From: Planococcus citri
Taxonomy: Eukaryota > Arthropoda > Insecta > Hemiptera > Pseudococcidae
Assembly (NCBI RefSeq): GCF_950023065.1
Contig: NC_088679.1
Span: 7,130,001 to 7,194,000 of the forward strand
Reading direction: 5' to 3'
Length of the DNA stretch: 64,000 bases
Shown here: positions 1-11,300 of the stretch, piece by piece
Numbering within the stretch: position 1 is the stretch's first letter
Layout: each line of letters opens with the position of its first letter
Made by a program: the position numbers and the translations under genes
The notes under the pieces: generated by a model
Told to the model about the DNA's origin: nothing
Seen by the model: the letters and a program-made list of their open reading frames with translations, nothing else
The model's database searches: none

Positions 1-123
1 GAATAATGTCCAGTAGGTAAGGCTAGAAACGAAAAAACGTTGAGATTGTCCTTCGGCTTGTCCAGCGCCCATTTGTCCTTCGACTTGGCCAAATTTCAGA
101 CAGCTGTACTTTTATCGCGCTAG

Positions 124-380
124 TCGGCATATTACACGATAATACAAGCAAAATTTTACATTTTCTCCCTCCCCACACTTCACCTCTACCCCTACCAAAA
201 AAATAAGTCCAGATTCGAACTCTGCGGCCTGAAAAACATAAATCGACATATTACACGATAATATAAGCAAAATTGGGCATTTTCCCCCTCCCCACGCCTC
301 ACTCTCCACCTCTACAAAAAAAATAACTCCAGATTCGAATTCTACGACCTTGAAAACATGTCAATCGACATATTACACAT
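124..380. repeat. Short tandem repeat, about 118-bp unit, 2+ copies
   Basis: The phrase CGACATATTACACGATAATA and the text after it recur near 125, 242 and (partly) 363, each followed by a pyrimidine-rich block and then a 'CCAGATTCGAA' block. The same phrases occur in reverse complement near 43285-43360 and 43735-43790, inside the Helitron-like region of Sans intron 1. This is therefore probably a fragment of that mobile family in the opposite orientation. No coding content. Confidence 0.6.
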
Positions 381-2024
381 CGATGACGGTCGAATTCTAA
401 TTATCGCCGTTTTAGGGGGGCCGGGGTCCACAGTGGGGGGGATTGAATTGAGGCCAACACTAGAAAAGGGATCTGGGACACATATACAAATGATTCCCAC
501 TTGAAATCTTCCAAAAAAATGATTTTCGTTTTTCAAAATTATGCATATCAAAATCGACCCTTTTTCTGAGAATTACCCACCTACCTAATTGGAACAGAAT
601 TCAATGCTTATTCGTTCATCGTTGGAAATTTTTGCAAAAACTCAGAAAACAGAAAGATGTTTGTAAAAAAACCAATATATTTCAGTTTATTTCAAGGTTT
701 TAGTTGAAGGTTTTTCCATTAGAAGTCTCGGTTTCACTTTACGTTTCAGCTTTTGTCCAAAATCAATCGATTTTTTCGGTTTTTTGTTCATGTTTATGAG
801 TGGGTTTTCGGTTTTTCATGCCTGAATAAAACATCCAAATATTCCAAAAGAGGTGATTTTCTCATAAATATTTCAAAATTAAGTAGGTACCTATATTTCA
901 CGAAAACAACGATGAAATTTTTCATTTTTAAATTTAAATTATTTTTCATTGCTTTTTTTGTAATCAAATTAGATCGGTAAGTACTCATCAGTCATCATTA
1001 ATTTAATTTCAAGGTTTTTGTTGAAAAAAAAAATACTTACCTATTTCCATGATGCGTGCAATTTTATGTTCTAAATTTGAAATTATTTGGCATTTTCGTA
1101 CATTTAGCACATTTGGAAATCATCCAAATCTAATTTTCACCTCTATAAAGAGATTTAATTTCAATCTTGTTGTATTTCAGCCATTTAGCCTCATATATCA
1201 TATAAAATTTAATTTCACGGACTAAGATTATTTAGGTACCTATTATGGTTGTTTTTAAAACAAATCCCTCAATAAAAAGTCTATTCTATTGCCTCTTTGG
1301 TGTCTGCTCCACTTCACCTATAAACGTCCAAAACCAAAACGATAATTTCAAGTTTCGATGCGAATTTTAGACAGCAAACAGAACATTCCTCGTAATTCTA
1401 AAAAAATTCGTAATTTAAATATAGGGATACCTAAACCTACTTTACTTCAATTTGCGACTTTATTGATACGTATTTTGTATTTGTATTTACATGAATACTT
1501 CATTAGTTCGGTAAACAAGAGTACAAAATATGAAAATAAACAACCTATTCACTACGCTGAGAGTTTTTTCTTTCATTCGCTATCGCAACTCTCATTGACC
1601 GATGGAATTTCAAGGACAATGTTATTCGTAATGCGATGATAAACTTGATTAACGTATAAAAATTAGGTTTTCCTACGACCTCGACTTTATTTTATCACTC
1701 GGAAGATTTAATAAGTGATCATTTAGAACTGGGATTACCACTAAATGATTACTTAGCGCCTTTGAGAGCTGAGATTTTTGCTGAGATAGTCAGAAATAAT
1801 AGCCAATAGGTAAGATAGGTTCAGTTCAAACTTGAACACTATTTAACAAAAATTAATAATACTCCTTTTATTTCATGATCTTTCCCAATTTATTTCCCTC
1901 CTATACTACACAGTACCCACAATCAATTAATTAATATAGTTTTTCGTTACCATTCAAAATAAATGGCAATACAACGGGTAAACTTTGCGAACCATTCGAT
2001 ACACGGAAATAACAAGGGTACACT
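381..2024. other. Upstream intergenic DNA, no gene seen
   Basis: AT-rich sequence with only short chance ORFs of low-complexity composition (for example 1358-1639). I found no splice-consistent exon, RNA gene or transposon end. It probably contains distal regulatory DNA of ena, but no specific site can be supported. Confidence 0.5.
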
Positions 2025-2048
2025 CACACACGCACACACACACACACA
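2025..2048. repeat. CA dinucleotide microsatellite
   Basis: A CA run of about 24 bp, interrupted once by CG. It lies about 100 bp upstream of the probable ena transcription start. Confidence 0.9.
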
Positions 2049-2099
2049 AGAGTTTACATTTACGTCAACCAACGCGCTCTACAGTACGCAGGTGAAACG

Positions 2100-2365
2100 T
2101 TCGCAATGACTCAAAAATTCCCAAGCGTTCAGTGAATTTTCAGTGAATCGCGGATACGATAGAAAAATTTCAACAAAAACATAACAATGGCGTTAATCTT
2201 TGGTATCGGTTGTGTTTTGTTTTGAAATTGTCGTAATTGATGCGTCGATTAAATAATCTAGTGTTAAAATTAATCGCCGATGAATTAAACATGGTGTTGT
2301 GAATAAACTTCTACGTTGCTCAGTGTTTTATGTGGAGTATTGTGCGTCTATAATAATCTGATAAC
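2100..2365 (+). promoter_or_regulatory. Probable ena core promoter and 5' leader with two small uORFs
   Basis: Two arthropod-type initiator matches (TCAGTG) lie at 2129-2134 and 2140-2145, about 230 bp before the ena start codon. No TATA box is evident. If transcription starts there, the leader holds two upstream ORFs. One is 2187-2225 (12 residues, ATG in an AACAATGG context); the other is 2291-2302 (three residues). The true ATG at 2366 comes after both. The promoter call rests on position and the initiator match only. Confidence 0.4.
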
Positions 2366-5300
2366 ATGAAGTGAGTGCCCATCCCACATTACTTTAATAA
2401 ATTAACTCGACTTTAAAACATCCCTAAGTCCTTTAATTATCTACATCGTTTTGTTCAAGTTTTTCAACATCTTGAACCGAATAACACGTGAGAATATGTA
2501 TTCGAGCATCTTCACGAGTTATGTAATTTCACTCCGTGACAATATTGCGACTACGAAATTGAAATTATACTTTCGATTTCAACGTTGTGTTTAACGAATT
2601 ATCTCTTCATTAACATAAATCTCCGAAGGATAATCGACGATTTATAATGTTTGCATATTCAATTCGAACATATCGGTTGTCAAGGAGATTGAAAATTTAC
2701 AAAATTTACCTATAACTATATCCTGTCATTGATTATACCGACTGGTTTTTTTTTCACTTCGAGTTCCTCTTCCTCTGTTTTGTGGTCTGGTGTAGATAGT
2801 GTTATTCGATGAATAAAAAATTATGTAATTTTTTTGATTGACGTGAGCTGTATTTTTTTAATGTTTTGCAGCGAAACCAGCATCGCTTTAGCACGTGCTT
2901 CTGTTATGATATACGATGACGTTAATAAAAGATGGGTACCCAGTGGATCGTCATCGGGTGTTAGCAAAGTACACATTTTCCAGCATAATTTCAACAACAC
3001 ATTCCGAGTGGTTGGACGAAAACTGCAAGATCACGAGGTATAAATTTAATCGCAAAAGAGCGTTCAATGTTGTATGTTGACGAGCAATCTAACGTATATT
3101 TTTTCTATTTTCGAATTACAGGTAGTAATAAACTGTGTAATATTAAGAAATCTGAAATATAACCAAGCCACAGCTACATTCCATCAATGGAGAGATAAGA
3201 AACAAGTTTATGGACTTAATTTTAGTAGTAAAGATGACGCTGATGCGTTTGCCAAAGCTATGAATTACGCTGTCGAGGTAATTAAGACGAACAATTCGAG
3301 ACGTAGAGACGAACCTCGTACCAGACGTTCATCTAATGATTCTGTATTCGATTTCAGACGCTTAACAATACCAAACAAGTGATCCCACCTCCTATTCCAG
3401 TTTCTACGAATAACTCGTCGCCAAACGTGGCCGTAAATGGACAATTTCAGCAACAACAAATGATGCCTCAGACGAATGGCCAATATGATGAAGATATGGG
3501 GTATCGGTATGTTTAATTACTAAACCCCCCTCGCCCACCGATCAATTTAATGAAAAATTTTGAAACTGTATTCGTTGAAAAAATCTCCCATTTCCCTTAA
3601 ATCACGTTTTAAGGATGATAATTTCAATTCTGTGTTTAATTTTTTCCCCTGTAGAACAATGACTAAAGAAGACATGGTAGTGCTGCAAGAAAGAAGAATG
3701 TCGCAACAGTCGCAAAGTACGAATTCGAATTAAATTCTAGTACATATTTTCTCGTTGAAACAGACGTATCGTAACTGATTTTGATTTTTTCGACAGTTTT
3801 AAGCAGTCCTGGAAGCGTATCAACTATCAGCAGCGTTAGCGTATCACCTCAAGGTCCACCAGGACATCACAGAACATCATCAGCTCCACCGGCGCCTCAA
3901 CCTCCTCCATTGTTACTATCAACTCCGCCGGTTCAACCGGTTGCTTGTGTTGCACCTCCGCCGCCTTCAGCTCCGATGGCTCCGGCTGCTCCTGCGCCAC
4001 CTTGTCCTCCTCCTTTACCTAGTAATCTCAACAGATCTAACGATTCCGGAGATATGGGATCGCTCGCAGCTCAATTGCAATCTGCTCGATTACGTCGATC
4101 GAATAATAAAGTACGTTATCGATTAATACGTAAATCTACCCAGCAGAGGGTTAATTAACTTGTTGACTAATATTTTTCGTACGGTTGTTCTGCAGCAGTC
4201 AGCTGAAAACAGCGGATCTTCTACTAGTAGTAGCGGTAGTAATTATGGTACATTGGGTCGAGTTGGAGGTGGAAGTGTAAGTGGAGGTGGAGGTGGTATG
4301 GCCTCCATGATGGATGAAATGCAAAAAACCCTGGCCCGAAGAAGAGCCGCCGTTGAACGAAAAGAGCCAGAAAGTGTTCAGGTTATTAATCAATTTCTCC
4401 CTTCTTATAATTTCCAAACAAACATGGAGTGATCAATGTGAGACATTTTATTCGCAGGAGGAAAACAATACTTCGCAAGATAAAAAACTATGGAATAATA
4501 AAAACGCAAACGGTTGTGAAAGTCCGAAACCAGCTCGAAAACAGTTCGTTTCGTCCGAAGAATTGACCACCAAAGTAAACGGCGAAATGAGCACCCTACC
4601 TGTTGACCTAGAAAATCTTAAACAAGAAATTTTCCGCGAAATTAGAAAAGAATTTTCGCGCATGAAACAAGACATTATCGACGGTATGTACTTTTTGGCT
4701 GATTTTTCGTCATCCGATTCGCGAATATTTTAACGCTTAAACGCTCCAAGGACGTGGCGAATAAAAAATCGGCGAAAGTAACGGCAATTTTTTTAACCAC
4801 CGCGAAGCATTATAGTTTTCCCTTTCTTTCGTTTTATTAGCTAATGAAATTGTTATTTTTCTCGTGTGTGTGCAGTCGCCCATTATAAAAATGCAAATAA
4901 AATATTTACGCAGGTGTTTGGTATTCGCGTCCGACGAGGAATTCACTTCGGAAGAATTGGTCAACAATGAGTCATTCTTGATGCAATAATACTCTCGTAA
5001 TATGACGACGACGATATTCCATACACGCGAAAATAAAAAATACCAATTCGTCGAATGCTTCGTAATACCGATGCTCGAAGCGACGATGATTTTTTGACTC
5101 ATTCGCACTCGTAATTTATCGAGCTTCGAAATAATTCGATGCATAGATGATAGAACTGAGTAATTGCCGATACTTTCATCGATTTCTGTGAAATGCAACA
5201 TTTTTTCTCCATCGAATACGCCAAATTGCTCTAATAGTTGATAAATGTGTAACTATCGATCGGTTATTGGGTGTAAATTATGACGTGGGTTTTTTTCCGA

Positions 5301-8300
5301 TGATTTTGAAGTATCAGTTTATCATCATTTGTTAAATGAAGTGATTCAAAAAGCTTTTCATTTTCAAATTTTCATGATCGATCGCTGATGAATAGTTTCA
5401 GTTTTTTGAACGTCCTGTGTCACTTTTTTGCTGTACTTGGAAAGGTTGATGAATTTTCTCCATTGGCTACGAATCGTGCACGATTGACAGGGGAAGAGGG
5501 GGGGGGGGTCTTGAAAAAATAAATGAATCACATCTTTCGCAGGAGTTAATTACTTAGCAAATCGTTCGAGGAAAAGTTTCAAGAGTATTTCTAATCTCTC
5601 TTCGTAATTTGTTCGGATTTTCCTTTTTCTAGAAAAAAATCATTTACGTCCCTTCAAATAACTATTTCTTCTTCAAAACTTCGCCAATTACCAATAATCG
5701 GGGAAAAATGGCTATTTTCATAGAACTCGTCTATTTTTTTTTTTTTTTTTTTAACCTACGTGTACAAGACGTAGGTACTCGTACCTTGAATATTGTAATC
5801 GTATTCACACTTTCGTCTTATCTATTTAATTAGCCTATTCTGGCGCGCGAACGTGCCCAGCCAAACATCTTATCATTTGAAAATATGTGTACGAGTGTAA
5901 ACGACGAGAAAAATGATTAACGATATAATTATTTAATGTGGGTTATTTCGTTCGTTTTACACGTGTTCTCGTTATTGTCTTTCTTGTTCATGAGGAAAAA
6001 AATTACATATGTAGTAATTATCGCAGCATAATGTAATGAGAGAGCTCGTTTATCTAAAATATGATGATAAACGTCGTGTTCGCTCCTCGTACATGTAGAG
6101 GTATAGGTGGGATGAGGAGCAGGGAACAAGTTCCTGATTCGTGAGCGTTACTGTTTGCCTGTATCTTACGAGTTTATTGTGTGCAGTTTTTTTTTTACCT
6201 ACTGGTAGGTGAAAAATTCGTGACTTTTTTGGTATTTTTTTTTCAATGTAGCTTGATTGATTTTCTGCCTACCTGAGGGAGCTGTGTGCTGAGAGTGAAT
6301 CGTCGACGACGAAGATAGGTTGAGAGAGTGGTGGTAGTTTATCTGAGTATCGATAATAGGACGGTGAGAATATCAACGTGTTGTTGAAAACAGCAAATAC
6401 ACGAACGTTCAAAAGTCGATATTTTCTCATTTTATCGGCCTTTTAAGTTGAAGTTGGTTCACGATGTAGAAGCCAAGTTGTTAAATTTTTAAATGCGAAA
6501 ATATTCCTTGAAAATGTTTGTCCCTGGGCTTGAATTTACATAAACGTCACTCCGGAAACCCACCCTTCCGTTTTCAAAAAATAAAGGAAAAAAATAGGTC
6601 GAAATTTTTACGTTTTAAAATTTTAATCGTCGAGTTTGGTTTATTTCTATCAGAAAAACAGTATTCAATTCAATTTTAAGCCCCTTCAAAAAGTGGAAAA
6701 AATCAAAAAATTGAAATTTTCGAGCTTTTACATTTTAATTCTAGGATTTGGACTATTTTCATTTTAAAAAAGCACTATTTAATGGTTTCGATCTCCGCCC
6801 CTCAACCAACATGATGAAAAATTGGAACATATGCCCCCTCAAAAAATTATAAAAATCAGAAATAACGAAATTTTTGTGTTTTGGCATTCTAATTTTTGGT
6901 TTTGATGCATTTTCATTAGAAAAGTATTATTCGATGGTTTGGATCACCGCCCTTCCCTCATGTATGATGAAAAAGTAAATTTAAAGCCCCCTTGAGAAAA
7001 ATAAGAAAAATCTGAATAATTGAAATTTTCGTGCTTTTACGTTCCAATTCACTTGAATTAGGTTCATTTTTATTAGAGAGCCTCATTTAATAGTTTTGAC
7101 ACCCCTCCCCACCTTCCATCAACGTGATTGAAAAGTGGAACATATGCCCCCTTGAAAAATAATGACCAAAAAATTGAAATTTTTGTGCCTGTAAGTTCTA
7201 ATCCCTTGGATTTGGTCTATTCTTCTTAGAAAATATTTATTCAATAATTTTGACCCCCCCCCCTCATTCTCTATCATTATGGGGGAAAAACTTCAAGCCT
7301 CCTCAAAGAACGAAAAAATGTTGAAAAATCGGAATTTCTGTGTTTTTATGTTCAGCAGGGATTGTACTCAGTTACTTTTTAAGTAACCAAGTTACTAAAG
7401 TTACTATAATAGTAACTTTTGGTTACTTTTTAAAAATTTTGGTTACTAAAAGTTACTTTTTTCGAGTTTTTTTCACAAATTTCCTTTATTTTTCTTCAAA
7501 ATTTTACACAGAACTCTTTTTCTTTTCATCTAAAATGATGCTGTTTTACCAGGGTGTCTAACAGGTACTGCAGGTACTGCAAGTACTGTAAAAGTACTGC
7601 ATTGAAATCCTCGGTACTGCAAGTACTGTAAAGTACTGCATTTTGCCTGAAAAGTACTGCATTTTTTCTCAAAATCATTGATTTAAAATTTTTTTAAAAA
7701 CCTCAAAATGAATTAATTGGTGAAAATTTTTAAAAAAAAATGTTCATTTTGTACCTCAAAAGATGCAGGGTGTCCACAAGCCTGGAAAACCTGGAAAAGT
7801 CAGGGAATTTGGTCGGCCTGGAAAAGTCAGGGAATTTCGTAATTTTCACGCAAAATCCCTGGAATTTTGAAAAAACAATCAATTGCAAATTTCAGATAAG
7901 GACCTGTTATGAAAGGAAAACATTATTTTTTACATCTCGAACCACAAATTTTCAAAAGCTTTTGCCCTCGCTTCGCTCGGGCTTGTTTCATTTTCTTTTT
8001 AAAGGGCCAGATGAACATTTCTAGATAATAAAAATCAAAGTTTTAAAGCCAAAAAATGAACTCACGAAAAAAAACATCGTTTTTATGCATCTCGAAATAC
8101 AAATTTACAAGAGCTTTCGTCCTCACTTGGGCCTGTTCTGTTTTCTTTTTCAAAATCAACTTCCTTTAAAAAAGCATTATTCAAATTCTAAAATTTTAAA
8201 AGCCAAAAAAACTACTCGCTCTCACTAAAAAAACCTCGTTTTTATGCCTTTCGAAATGCAAATTTTCAGAAGCTTTCGCCCTCGCTTTGCTCGACCTTGT

Positions 8301-11300
8301 TCACTTTTTTTTAAGAAGTAGTTAACTTCCTTCAAAAAAACATCATTCCAATATTAAAATTTGAAAAATCAAAAAATAAACTCTTCTCATTTAAAAAAAA
8401 ACTCGTTTTTAGGCATCTAGAAATGAACATTTTCAAAAGTTCTCGCTTCGCTCGGGCCAATTTGTTTCTCAATTTTAAGATGAACAAATTTCACATTTTG
8501 ATGCCTCCAAAAAACCATAAAAGAAAAGAAACATTTTCAAAAGTTATTATGAATATTGTAATAAATTGGCCAAACTTGATGCACGTTTATTCATTTATTT
8601 ATTCATTTTTAATTTAAAAAGTTGATAATTAAAGTTGAGCTGTTTTTTATATCCGAAGAAGTATCCAGTTCGAAGAGAAGCTTATGAAAAAAAATACACC
8701 CTCCCAAAAAATTTTTTTTCTTGAACCAAAGTATGGCGTAAGCATAGAAAATTGAAAAAAATGGTCTGGAAAAATGGAAAAATTGGCCTGGAAAACCTGG
8801 AAAACCGGGAAAAGTCAGGGAAAATCATTTCCAGAAATGAGTGGACACGTGGACACCCTGAAGATGGCAACACACTTGTATTTTTTTTATAGGCGTGGTG
8901 ACACTTTTTCTTCTGTAATTTCAATTTGTTTCGATTGAAATACTTATAATTTTATCGACAAATTCCCACTGGTTCAAAAATATAATTTTTTTTCTTGGGG
9001 GGGGGGTCGGTGTAAGCTGGATTTAAAAAAAATATAAGGTACTGCAAAAGGTACTGTAAAAGTACTGCATTTCTTCGGAGAATTTTTGTTAGACACCCTG
9101 TTTACCTCTCAGGAATTGTCTCGGGCTTTTATTCATATTTCTATGAATATACATAATAATCTCCTGAAAAATTAAAAATTTTGAAGCCAAGAAAATCAAC
9201 TTTTTGCTTACATCATCAGGAATGATTACGTCTCATATTATCAATTTTCGCAGCTTTCGCCCTCGCTTCGCTCATATTTTTACAAATAACAAATATAGGT
9301 ACCTAGGTATATGTAGTTTTCTGAAAACTTTTAAAATTTGAAAGTTTTGAAGCCACAAAAATCAACTTCTTACTTAAAAAATGAGGTTGTTTTATGTTTC
9401 GAATCATAAATTTTTCGCAGCTTTCTCCCTCGCTTCGCTCGGGCAGATATGAATTCTACTACTACTATTTTCAAACATTTCCTAAAATGGAAAAATCAAC
9501 TGGACAAATTCCAAAAACATAATGTAATCAATAGCTGACCAATTATTTGGAAAAATCTCGTTGTTGGGGGGGGGGTGGTGGTGGTAGAGTAAAAGTTGGG
9601 AAAATCTAGCGTGAGAAGTTAAGAGAATTTCAGCCCCCCCCCCCCCACATATCGCTTCATCACACCTCTGAAAATAAAATGTAGTAGTTTTGTATGGATC
9701 AGAGTTTTTCGGTCACCTCACCTCTATTTTTTGAATTGAAAATTTTTTGGTGACTTTTTTGGTTATTTTTTGGTTACTAAAGTTACTTTTTTTGAGAAAA
9801 ATTTGAGTACAATCCCTGGTTCAGGTTCTTGGATTTGGTCCGTTGAAAAATCTTTACCTCCGCCCTCCTTCCTTATCATGATGGAAAATTGGAATTTAAG
9901 CCCTCTCAAAAAATATGAAAAACTCAAAAAAATCTAAATTTTCGTGTTTTTGCATTCCATTCCTTGGATTTCGTCCATTTTCATTACAAAATCACTCTTC
10001 CGACGTGATACTGATGAATAAAAGGTGCTTTGGCCTCCACAAAAATTGAGAAAAATCAATACAACTTAAATTTTCGGGCTATTACATTCTAGTTCTAGGA
10101 TTTGGTCAATTTTCAGTAGAAAGACTATTTCATAGTTTCAACCCCTGCCCTTCCCTTCAACATGATGAAAAAGTAGAACTTTTGCTTCCTTAAAAAATAA
10201 GAACAATTTTAAAAAATCAAAATTTTTGTTTTTTTACATTTTAATGCTTTGATTTAGTCAATTTTTTACCAGAAAAGCACTGTTCAATAGCTTTGGCCTC
10301 AGACCTTCGAGGTTGGAGGATGAGGGGGAGGGGGTAAAGAATCTCAATTCCACAAAGAACGTAAGAGTATATTGATTGTTAGAATACTAATTAGAGGGCG
10401 TTGAGTTTGAATATTTGCCATCTCCCTCCCCTCCCTCCATAAGATGTTCCAAATGCCAAAAATTTGAAAATGACGCGTGGCACATCATTTGTTGAATTTT
10501 TGAGAGTACTGAATCCGAATATTTCTGTGTTTTTTCAATATGGCCTCCTACTGCCCCTTTTACCCCTCCTAGTTTTGAAAAATTATGAAAATGCAGTGTA
10601 GTTCTGTGTGATATACTCATCAGAATAGCCCTTTATTGATACTTGAAAAAAATTCCCGCTATTTTTTCGCTCTCACCTCTCAAAGTTGTTGGTTTTTGTG
10701 AAGAAAAAAAATTCCTGCAAATTTTAGACCCTTCAGCTTGAAATTATTCAGTTGCCGGAAAGCTCCCAAAGTTGAAAACTATCGAAATGATGAAAACAGT
10801 GTTCCCCTTTCTACGTCAGATTTCTTTTAAAAAATACCTAATCCCTTTTTTAGCAAACAACCTCCCTCGGTTCCCTAAGCTATTTTGGTCTTCTTGAATG
10901 GGGCTCCAAAGTTGGCAAAAAATTTTTTTAAAATGAAAATGAATCAGAGTTGATGCTTTGTCAAGGTGTCTATTGTCTACTAGATCATCAAAGTCATCAA
11001 ATTCATCAGAAAGTCACCCTTCTGGCCAAAAATTGAACTCACTGTTTTCATCCTGCTCCCTCTTCTGGAAAATACTGAAAAACACTAAACATTTTTAGCT
11101 GTGGATGTCTCCATTGATTTTTTTCAACTCAATTTTCAGAAAAGAAAATACAATCGTTATATTTTTTTGAAACAAAATGAAAATAATTGAAAATCTCATT
11201 TTTGTAGGAAGTGTCTTATTTGAGAAAACTTCGTTTTGGGGGAAAAAAATTGGAAGAAACTTAGCCAATAAGTATCTAACTTACCTAATTTGTTTTTTGA

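Larger units (their letters stand above)
7356..9818. mobile_element. CAGGG-ended DNA transposon 1 (outermost), non-autonomous
   Basis: Terminal inverted repeats of 15 bp (CAGGGATTGTACTCA) are flanked by a perfect 6-bp duplication, GTTCAG, at 7350-7355 and 9819-9824. The subterminal zones hold repeated 'GGTTACTAAAGTTAC' words at both ends. Its own sequence is 7356-7549 plus 9101-9818; the middle is a second transposon. The right part carries two copies of the CCCTCGCTTCGCTC motif (near 9259 and 9427). No transposase is encoded. CAGGG ends suggest hAT-like elements, but the 5-6 bp target duplications are short for that group, so the superfamily is left open. Confidence 0.8.
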
